Assembly (NCBI GenBank): GCA_009780755.1
Contig: WQZL01000162.1
Coordinates: 1-5,425, forward strand
From: Promicromonosporaceae bacterium
GTDB taxonomy: Bacteria > Actinomycetota > Actinomycetes > Actinomycetales > Cellulomonadaceae
Length of the DNA stretch: 5,425 nt
Direction: 5' to 3'
The notes below the pieces were generated by a model. It worked only from the letters and a program-made list of their open reading frames with translations. It had not been told where the DNA came from and did no database searches. Position numbers and translations under genes: made by a program. Positions 1 through 5,025 of this stretch are shown piece by piece. Position 1 is the stretch's first letter. Each line of letters starts with the position of its first letter.

Positions 1-153
1 ATGGCAACTACGGGTATCACTACCGGTTGGCAGTATGACGGTTACCGGTTGTTCCGTCCCTCGGACAACGTAGAACGTCAAGCGATGGCCGCCTTCCTCT
101 ACCGTGCCTTCAATGGTGGTCACCTAGACGACACTCACCTCACCCGCCCGTAA
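1..153 (+). CDS. SLH-domain surface protein, C-terminal fragment (5' end outside window)
   Basis: The 50 residues up to the TAA at 151-153 form most of one surface-layer-homology repeat: G-I-T-T-G-W near residue 5, then F-R-P-S and V-E-R-Q-A-M-A-A-F-L-Y-R, followed by a short tail ending L-T-R-P. SLH repeats normally come in threes and bind pyruvylated secondary cell-wall polymers. The Met at position 1 aligns with the internal Met of W-M-A-A-E-G-I-S in the SLH-CAP protein encoded at 2488-3606, so it is very probably not the start codon and the gene extends upstream. Here SLH is the last domain, whereas in the other protein SLH is followed by a CAP domain. The repeat resembles SLH repeats 1 and 3 of that protein closely, which suggests the two are paralogues. 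The domains upstream, and hence the function beyond wall attachment, cannot be seen. The tail may have been altered by a frameshift (see findings). Confidence 0.85.
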   Translation: MATTGITTGWQYDGYRLFRPSDNVERQAMAAFLYRAFNGGHLDDTHLTRP

Positions 154-176
154 CCACCACCACCACCACCACCACC
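153..176. repeat. (ACC)8 trinucleotide microsatellite
   Basis: Eight perfect ACC units begin at the last base of the SLH gene's stop codon. In the SLH gene's own frame the tract would read poly-Pro after the stop. In the frame starting at 153 it reads eight Thr, preceded in that frame by H-P-P-V, which is the composition of a Pro/Thr linker in secreted actinobacterial proteins. The unit is three bases, so gain or loss of units would not change frame. Confidence 0.9.
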
Positions 177-198
177 GCACACAGGGTGGGTTTGGTAG

Positions 199-268
199 GT
201 GACTTCGGCAGTTTGGTGCAGCTTGGGTAGTTCGAGCTTCCGAAAATGAACCGAACTGCGGAAGTCAC
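199..268. terminator. Long imperfect hairpin between convergent genes, possible bidirectional terminator
   Basis: The left arm 199-220 pairs with 247-268. Eight pairs (199-206 with 261-268) are followed by a G/G mismatch, ten pairs (208-217 with 250-259, one G-T), a G/A mismatch and two more pairs, around a 26-base loop. It lies just after the SLH gene on + and covers the ddl stop codon (265-267) on -, which is where a shared terminator would be expected. Neither side has a T-tract, so it is not a canonical intrinsic terminator. A U-less terminator, a mRNA 3'-end stabiliser or the remnant of a small mobile repeat are the alternatives. Confidence 0.5.
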
Positions 269-1263
269 AGGGCTTGGTCACGGGATAGGCGGAGAGAGTG
301 GGGCAATCCGGGGTTGGGGAGGGCTGCTTGGATTAGGCGGGTTAGTAGCTGGGGGTAGGGGATGCCAGCGGCTTGATACATCAGTGGCACCTGGGATTTC
401 GCGGTGAAGCCCGGCGTCGTGTTCACCTCATTGAGCAACCAGCCTTGCTCGTCGAGAAAGAAGTCGAGGCGGGCGACGCCTCGGCAGCCCAGCGCTTGGT
501 AGAGGTCGAGCGCGTGTTGCTCCAGACGGCGTAGCTCATTGGCGGTCAGGGGAGCGGGCACCACAAACTCCACCTCATCGGTGTGCTTCTGGCCGTACTT
601 CGCGTCGTAGTCAAAGAATCCGGTGCTGCGAATTTCCAGCGGCGGCGAGACCACCAACTTCTCACCCTCGGCAAACACGGCGATGTCTATCTCCCGACCA
701 ACAACGAAGTCCTCAACCAGCACCCGATCCGACCAGGCGAAGGCCGCCTTAATGGCCGCGCGCAGATCGGCAGGATCATGAACCGGCGTTACCCCTTGGC
801 TGGAACCGCCGGTTACCGGCTTAACTACCACGGGGCGCTCCCAAGCGAAACCATCGCCCGAAGCCGATGACAGCAGCGTGCCGAGCGCGGTACGGACACC
901 AACCGACCTAGCTACCAGCTTGGTGGCTTGCTTATCCATCGCAATCGCGCTGGCGCCAATGCCGCTACCCACAAAGGGTAGGCCAACCAGGGTACAGAGC
1001 GCGGCCAACGTGCCATCCTCGCCGGGGGCGCCGTGAATCAACGGAAGCGCCACATCACAGCCCGCCAAAACGGCGGACGCCTCGGCAAAGGTGTAAGCAG
1101 CACCGGCATGGAGCCAGCCGCCTTGGCGATCAATGGTGAAGGGAACCGCTTCGTACCGTACCGGGTCAAGCGCCTCGGCCGCCGCCGCTGCCGAGGCCAG
1201 GGAGACCTCATGTTCCCCATTCGCGCCGCCGCCGATCACCGCAACGCGGAGCCGGGCGGTCAC
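265..1263 (-). CDS. ddl: D-alanine--D-alanine ligase
   Basis: This cytoplasmic ATP-grasp enzyme joins two D-Ala into the D-Ala-D-Ala dipeptide that MurF adds to the peptidoglycan precursor. Starting at GTG 1263 it has 332 residues, within the usual size range of the family. Visible motifs are the N-terminal E-H-E-V-S (17-21), H-G with G-E-D-G (77-84), G-S-G and D-K (99-111), V-V-V-K-P with the Gly/Ser-rich ATP loop G-G-S-S-Q-G (145-157), F-D-Y-D-A-K-Y (217-223), R-L-D-F-F (265-269) and the metal-binding N-E-V-N-T-T-P-G (278-285). The Tyr-bearing F-D-Y-D-A-K-Y loop fits a D-Ala ligase rather than a VanA-type D-lactate ligase. The GTG overlaps the alr stop as GTGA (1260-1263), with a G5 run six bases upstream as a weak ribosome site. 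The frame stays open to 1341, but that would add 26 unrelated residues lying over alr. The last 18 or so residues show no motif. Confidence 0.95.
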   Translation of the reverse strand: MTARLRVAVIGGGANGEHEVSLASAAAAAEALDPVRYEAVPFTIDRQGGWLHAGAAYTFAEASAVLAGCDVALPLIHGAPGEDGTLAALCTLVGLPFVGSGIGASAIAMDKQATKLVARSVGVRTALGTLLSSASGDGFAWERPVVVKPVTGGSSQGVTPVHDPADLRAAIKAAFAWSDRVLVEDFVVGREIDIAVFAEGEKLVVSPPLEIRSTGFFDYDAKYGQKHTDEVEFVVPAPLTANELRRLEQHALDLYQALGCRGVARLDFFLDEQGWLLNEVNTTPGFTAKSQVPLMYQAAGIPYPQLLTRLIQAALPNPGLPHSLRLSRDQAL

Positions 1264-2369
1264 TGGGCGCCCCCAACCGCCGTGCGACGGACCCGAGGCC
1301 CAATCCCGGTGACTATCTCGTTGGCGATGGTGCCACACCAACTAGCCCAATCATCAACGGTCGGCTCGCCGCTATGACCCGGCCCGAATACCACCACTTG
1401 CTCGCCTAGCGTGGCCTTTGTCGGCCCCAGATCAACCACAACTTGATCCATCGAGACTCGTCCAACAATGCGCAGCCGCTGTCCGTTCAACGACACCGAA
1501 GCGGCGGCATCCAAGGCGCGGGAGATGCCGTCTGCGTATCCGATGGCAATGTGAGCCAGCCTGGTTGGACGCTGGGTAACCCAGGTGTGGCCATACCCCA
1601 CCGGCGTGCCCGCCGCCACCTCACGAATATCGATGATGGGCGCCGTCAGGGCTAGCGCCCCCTGGAGGGCGCCCGTCCCGGTGGGATCGATACCCACGAG
1701 TCCAGCCCCGACGCGACACAGGCTATGCCGGGCGGACGGCAGAGTAAGGGCGGCTGCGGTGGCCGCAAGATGTCGGTGCGCGGGATACAACCCCACCGTC
1801 CAGAGCCTATGTAGCGCCTCGGCATAGCAGCCAATCTCGCGCTGATTAACCGGATCGGCAGGATTGTCGGCAGAGCTCAAATGACCCATCAGGCCAACAA
1901 CTTGAACGACGCCCTCAGCCTCTGCAGCGGCTGCGGCGGCCACCAGTTCCGGCCAGGCGGCGGGCGGGCAGCCTTCCCGCGCGAGACCGCAATCGACCTG
2001 CAAATGTATGGCGGCCCGGACCCCAGCCGACCGGGCGAACGCGGCAACTGCCTGAAGATGACGCAGGCTCGGCACGGCCACCTCGATCCGGTGGTGCAGG
2101 GCCGCCCCAAAATCGGCCTCAACGGAATTGAGCCAACTCAAAACGGGGGCAGTGATTCCCGCCTCCCGCAACGTCAACCCCTCGCCAATGCTGGTGACGC
2201 CTAACTGGGTAGCTCCGGCAGCCAAGGCGGCGCGGGCCACCAGCTCGGCCCCCGCACCGTAACCATCGGCCTTCACGACGGCCATCACCTCGCCGCGCAT
2301 CAGCGAAGCGAACAGCCGAGTGTTGCGGGCGATCACCGCAGTATCAACGGTGAGGGTAGCTCCGGTCAT
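1260..2369 (-). CDS. alr: Alanine racemase (PLP-dependent)
   Basis: This enzyme interconverts L- and D-alanine and supplies the ligase encoded directly downstream. From ATG 2369 the protein has 369 residues, a normal length. The PLP lysine is K33 in V-V-K-A-D-G-Y-G; the usual next residue, His, is Ala here. Other family marks are M-G-H-L-S-S-A-D (161-168), the Arg contacting the PLP ring nitrogen in C-R-V-G-A-G (R219), the catalytic Tyr in V-G-Y-G-H-T-W (Y259), I-G-Y-A-D-G (276-281), G-R-V-S-M-D-Q (303-309) and a C-terminal G-T-I-A-N-E-I. The N-terminal barrel and C-terminal beta domain are both complete. ATG 2369 was chosen because it lies about ten residues before the conserved first strand and Asn. 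In-frame ATGs at 2405 (GGAG just upstream) and 2441 would add 12 or 24 atypical residues. The stop overlaps the ddl start by four bases, so alr and ddl form one transcription and probably one translation unit. Confidence 0.95.
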   Translation of the reverse strand: MTGATLTVDTAVIARNTRLFASLMRGEVMAVVKADGYGAGAELVARAALAAGATQLGVTSIGEGLTLREAGITAPVLSWLNSVEADFGAALHHRIEVAVPSLRHLQAVAAFARSAGVRAAIHLQVDCGLAREGCPPAAWPELVAAAAAAEAEGVVQVVGLMGHLSSADNPADPVNQREIGCYAEALHRLWTVGLYPAHRHLAATAAALTLPSARHSLCRVGAGLVGIDPTGTGALQGALALTAPIIDIREVAAGTPVGYGHTWVTQRPTRLAHIAIGYADGISRALDAAASVSLNGQRLRIVGRVSMDQVVVDLGPTKATLGEQVVVFGPGHSGEPTVDDWASWCGTIANEIVTGIGPRVRRTAVGGAQ

Positions 2370-2487
2370 GCCCCAAAGGTTAAGGATGCCAACCTCCGCG
2401 CGCATCGCTCCGGCGGGCGATCTGTGTCGGCCCGGCATCATCCTGTGGGACTACCCGGCCACCTAAATACCGGCACAGAGTTGAGGT
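2370..2487 (-). other. Intergenic region between SLH-CAP gene and alr
   Basis: This gap of 118 bases separates two genes on the same strand. I see no strong stem-loop with a T-tract that would end the SLH-CAP transcript, so read-through into alr-ddl is possible. The only candidate signal is the -10-like element at 2377-2382. The in-frame ATGs at 2405 and 2441 would place part of this gap inside alr if either were the true start. Confidence 0.4.
2377..2382 (-). promoter_or_regulatory. Candidate -10 element for a leaderless alr transcript
   Basis: On the minus strand TAACCT fits the actinobacterial -10 pattern TAnnnT and ends seven bases before the A of the alr ATG at 2369. A transcript from it would start at or next to the start codon. 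No good ribosome site precedes that ATG at normal spacing; the nearest GGAGG is about 20 bases upstream. No -35 match is seen, so this is weakly supported. Confidence 0.3.
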
Positions 2488-3606
2488 TTACCAGCAGGGC
2501 CGCGATGAATGCATCAGGCCGGGGGTACCCGGCTGATGACGCCACGTTGACCGGGGGGTGGCCTGGGCAGCCATGATCTGGTACGCGTACGTCCCATTGG
2601 GGCCAGAGTAGACGCCCACGCCGATCACGGTATGTGTCGCTCGGAGCATGTTTGTACGATGCCCTGGGGAACCAGACCAAAGCCTGACGAAATCAGCCTG
2701 GCTCGAACTCGACATTGCCGCATTACCGCCGCCCTGACCGACGAAACCGAAGTGCCAGAGGCAACCACGATCATGCATCGCCCGGGCGTGAATGCGAGCC
2801 GCAGCCGCCAAGCCGTTATTCCAGGTGAGCTGGCCCGTCCCGTTCTCAGACCGATACTCGTTGGTTCGGTTGAACACCCTCTGCTCTGCTTCGCTCCAGC
2901 TAGGCAGATCGGGTGCGGGGTGTGCGCACCGGCTGTAGTTGGCGTTGAACAGTCCCTGCGCGTTGGCCCGGTAGATGAATGCTGCCATCGCCTGCCGTTC
3001 TACCGGCAGGCTGGGGCGGAAGGTGCCATCAGGCCAGCCGGTAGAGATTCCGGTCGCGGCGAGCCACTCGATTTCGTGACGGAAGTGAGCATTGAGGTTC
3101 ACATCACTAAAGCTTGGCCGGGCTGGTGGGGTGAACTCAGGACAGCCAGCCACCCGGAACAAGAACGCGGCCATCGCCTCCCGGGAGACCGACTCCAGGG
3201 GGCGGAAGGTGCCGTCGAAGTGTCCAAGGGAGATACCGTGGAAAGACATCCACTCGACGTAAGAATGGAACAACTCACCGGAGCGCACGTCACGAAACGA
3301 TGTAGTTACGGCCTCGAAGCTTCCAGGGGTGGCGGCGGCTCGGTAGATGAACGCAGCCATTGCCTGACGTTCGATGGTTGCATTGGGCCGGAAGGTGCCA
3401 TCAATCCAGCCGGTGGAAATGCCCTCTGCGGCCATCCAATGGATGTACCGCTGGAACTGGTTGCTCGCCGGAACATCCTCGAACCGCTGTTCCGTTGTCG
3501 TAGCCGGGGGAGTGGGTTCAGGGGAGGCCAGTGCGGCGGGGACGACACCCACCATCAAGACGAGGGCGGTGGCGGCAGCAACGGGGAGGCGGGTGGCGCG
3601 TTTCAT
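2488..3606 (-). CDS. Exported SLH-CAP protein: signal peptide, three SLH repeats, CAP/SCP-like domain
   Basis: The 372-residue protein is probably a wall-anchored surface protein. Residues 1-27 are a signal peptide: M-K-R-A-T-R, a hydrophobic core, and A-L-A with cleavage expected after A27. A short Pro/Thr linker follows. Three SLH repeats lie at about 42-91, 104-154 and 166-214, each with D-G-T-F-R-P and a variant of R-Q-A-M-A-A-F. Residues 241-348 form a CAP domain: N-E-Y-R-S-E-N-G, L-T-W-N-N-G-L, H-A-R-A-M, W-H-F-G (H285), S-P-G-H-R-T-N-M-L (H316) and I-G-V-G-V-Y. Its GEN motif reads G-G-N (293-295), so one usual acidic residue is missing. Bacterial CAP domains have varied and often unknown roles, so no activity is assigned. 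ATG 3606 was chosen for the signal peptide and the AGAGAGGAA ribosome site; the frame is open to 3804, but that extension would hide the signal peptide. The last 24 residues match nothing I recognise. Confidence 0.9.
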   Translation of the reverse strand: MKRATRLPVAAATALVLMVGVVPAALASPEPTPPATTTEQRFEDVPASNQFQRYIHWMAAEGISTGWIDGTFRPNATIERQAMAAFIYRAAATPGSFEAVTTSFRDVRSGELFHSYVEWMSFHGISLGHFDGTFRPLESVSREAMAAFLFRVAGCPEFTPPARPSFSDVNLNAHFRHEIEWLAATGISTGWPDGTFRPSLPVERQAMAAFIYRANAQGLFNANYSRCAHPAPDLPSWSEAEQRVFNRTNEYRSENGTGQLTWNNGLAAAARIHARAMHDRGCLWHFGFVGQGGGNAAMSSSSQADFVRLWSGSPGHRTNMLRATHTVIGVGVYSGPNGTYAYQIMAAQATPRSTWRHQPGTPGLMHSSRPCW

Positions 3607-3609
3607 GGG

Positions 3610-3618
3610 TTCCTCTCT
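3610..3618 (-). promoter_or_regulatory. Ribosome binding site that sets the SLH-CAP start
   Basis: On the minus strand AGAGAGGAA ends three bases before the ATG at 3606, with its AGG core at a normal distance from the start codon. Together with the signal peptide that begins there, it selects this ATG over the in-frame ones further upstream. Confidence 0.7.
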
Positions 3619-3727
3619 GAACGCGTTACGGTATTGCGGCATTGACATGTGTAGGGTATCTCGTGTTTTCGGGGCCACCGCACCGATGGGCGGCCAAATT
3701 AGCTCAGGTGGGTGGATTTGGTGTGGC

Positions 3728-3738
3728 AGGATCGGGGG
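3728..3738 (+). promoter_or_regulatory. Ribosome binding site of the GH10 gene
   Basis: AGGA at 3728-3731 lies seven bases before the ATG at 3739, with a G5 run between them. This supports ATG 3739 over the upstream ATG at 3712 and the internal ATG at 3751. Confidence 0.6.
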
Positions 3739-5025
3739 ATGACCACACGGATGTCGTTCACCCCCCCCGCCTCTGAGTACGCTCTTGACCCCACCTATGC
3801 GCATCGTCGCGGCACCGCAGCCGTAAGTGTTCGCCGGGCCGATGGAACGCCGTTAGCCGACACGGAGGTTATCGTCGAGCAGAAAGGCCACGAATTCCTC
3901 TTCGGAAACATCGGCTTTGAGTTCGTCGGACACGTTTCTACAGCCGATTCGTTCGGCGGCGCCCCCAGTCAAGATGCCGAGTACATGCAGCGCCTTACCG
4001 ACGCCTATCTGGGCCTATACAACCAGGCCACCATGCCGTTCTACTGGGGCCGCTTCGAGCCAGAGGAGGGCAAACCCATCACCGAACAGATGATGGCCGC
4101 CTGCCGCTTCCTGGCCGACAACAACGTGACCCTCAAAGGCCACCCCCTCGTCTGGCACACCGTCGCCCCCAAGTGGCTGCTCGGCAAGCCGCTGGCTGAG
4201 GTGGAGCGTCTGCAACGTGAGCGTATCCGCCGCGACGTCTCGCAGTTCGCCGGACTGGTAGACATCTGGGACCCGATCAACGAAGTGGTAATCATGCCCG
4301 TGTTCGAGGCCGAGGAGAACGCGATCACCCCGCTAGCCCGGGTCAAGGGCCGCGTCGAGATGATTCGCTTAGCCTTCGAGGAGGTCAAAGCGACCAACCC
4401 GAACGCGATCATCATGCTCAACGACTTCGACATGTCCACCGCGTATGAGTGCCTGATCGAAGCCGTGTTAGAGGCGGGCATCCCCTTCGACAAGCTGGGC
4501 CTGCAATCACACCAGCACCAGGGATATTGGGGCTTGGAAAAGACGCAGCGCATCCTTGACCGCTTTGCCCGGTACAACATCCCCATCCACTTCACCGAGA
4601 CCACCTTCATGTCCGGTGAAGACATGCCAAAGCACATCGTGGACCTCAACGACTGGCAGGTTGATGACTGGCCATCCACCCCCGAGGGCCTAGAACGTCA
4701 GGCCGATGTGATGGAGGAGTGGTATCGCACGCTTGTGGCCCACCCTCTGGTTGAAGCCATCACCTACTGGGGCCTTTCCGACCGCGGCATGTGGTTGAAC
4801 GCTCCCGGCGGTTTGCTGTTCGCCGACGGCACGCCGAAGCCGTCATACGACCGTCTGCTGGGCTTAATCAAGGGCGAGTGGTGGCTAAAGCCCACCCCTA
4901 TGCACACCGACGCCGATGGCCGCCTCGATGTGACTGGTTTCAAGGGCGACTACCGCATCACGACGGCGGGCACCTCGGCCGACTTCAAACTGGGCCCTAC
5001 CGCTACGGTAGACGTCACGCTGTGA
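3739..5025 (+). CDS. Glycoside hydrolase family 10 protein (endo-1,4-beta-xylanase-like), no signal peptide
   Basis: The 428-residue protein has a GH10 barrel. An N-terminal strand-rich stretch (about 18-60, with A-D-G-T-P-L-A and F-L-F-G-N) leads into it. Marks are K-G-H-P-L-V-W-H (133-140), W-D-P-I-N-E-V with acid/base E182, L-N-D-F (227-230), L-Q-S-H (254-257), H-F-T-E-T-T-F with nucleophile E287 where most members read T-E-L-D, and Y-W-G-L-S-D with L-L-F and P-K-P-S-Y (343-370). A short beta-rich tail (about 388-428, T-D-A-D-G then G-F-K-G-D-Y) ends the protein. GH10 enzymes cleave beta-1,4-xylan by a retaining mechanism. Here the E-N-x-M-K-W segment that binds sugar in subsite -2 is replaced by M-P-F-Y-W (99-103), so the substrate may differ. 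There is no signal peptide or transmembrane segment, which suggests a cytoplasmic enzyme acting on imported oligosaccharides. A C8 run spans codons 8-10. The stop overlaps the next gene. Confidence 0.9.
   Translation: MTTRMSFTPPASEYALDPTYAHRRGTAAVSVRRADGTPLADTEVIVEQKGHEFLFGNIGFEFVGHVSTADSFGGAPSQDAEYMQRLTDAYLGLYNQATMPFYWGRFEPEEGKPITEQMMAACRFLADNNVTLKGHPLVWHTVAPKWLLGKPLAEVERLQRERIRRDVSQFAGLVDIWDPINEVVIMPVFEAEENAITPLARVKGRVEMIRLAFEEVKATNPNAIIMLNDFDMSTAYECLIEAVLEAGIPFDKLGLQSHQHQGYWGLEKTQRILDRFARYNIPIHFTETTFMSGEDMPKHIVDLNDWQVDDWPSTPEGLERQADVMEEWYRTLVAHPLVEAITYWGLSDRGMWLNAPGGLLFADGTPKPSYDRLLGLIKGEWWLKPTPMHTDADGRLDVTGFKGDYRITTAGTSADFKLGPTATVDVTL
3761..3768 (+). repeat. C8 homopolymer inside the GH10 reading frame
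   Basis: Eight C in a row lie at codons 8-10 of the GH10 gene, in Thr-Pro-Pro. It is the longest C or G homopolymer I see in the window. Loss or gain of one base would end translation early, because no in-frame Met follows until about residue 83. Confidence 0.9.

Larger units (their letters stand above)
3607..3738. promoter_or_regulatory. Divergent intergenic region with promoters for SLH-CAP (-) and GH10 (+)
   Basis: The genes on either side point outwards, so both promoters should lie in these 132 bases, or overlap their ends. I could not fix either one. A perfect TTGACA stands at 3642-3647 on +, but nothing like TATAAT follows at 16-18 bases. TAnnnT matches exist on - (TACCCT, plus-strand positions 3653-3658) without a -35. 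A small hairpin (CCGC-A-CC, loop GAT, GG-GCGG) at 3678-3693 would be in the GH10 leader if transcription starts to its left. No clear operator is seen. Confidence 0.45.

Noticed and set aside
153..176. (ACC)8 as a phase-variable switch
   Set aside because: A three-base unit cannot shift frame, and in the current sequence the tract begins at the stop codon, outside the coding region.
265..1341. Longer Ddl reading from ATG 1341
   Set aside because: The extra 26 residues overlap the conserved C-terminus of Alr and do not resemble a Ddl N-terminus; GTG 1263 with its GTGA overlap fits better.
2438..2680. Minus-strand frame of 80 codons overlapping the end of the SLH-CAP gene
   Set aside because: No motif or ribosome site; kept only as a possible frameshifted C-terminus in the findings.
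2632..3645. Open frame of 337 codons on the + strand
   Set aside because: It lies antisense to the SLH-CAP gene. The minus-strand frame has a signal peptide, three SLH repeats and a CAP domain, while this one has no recognisable motif and owes its length to GC-rich codon bias.
3642..3647. Perfect TTGACA as a -35 box for the GH10 gene
   Set aside because: No TATAAT-like or TAnnnT hexamer follows at 16-18 bases; the match may be chance.
4041..4679. Open frame of 212 codons on the - strand
   Set aside because: It lies antisense to the GH10 gene; its Ser/Met/Arg-rich translation has no domain and no ribosome site.
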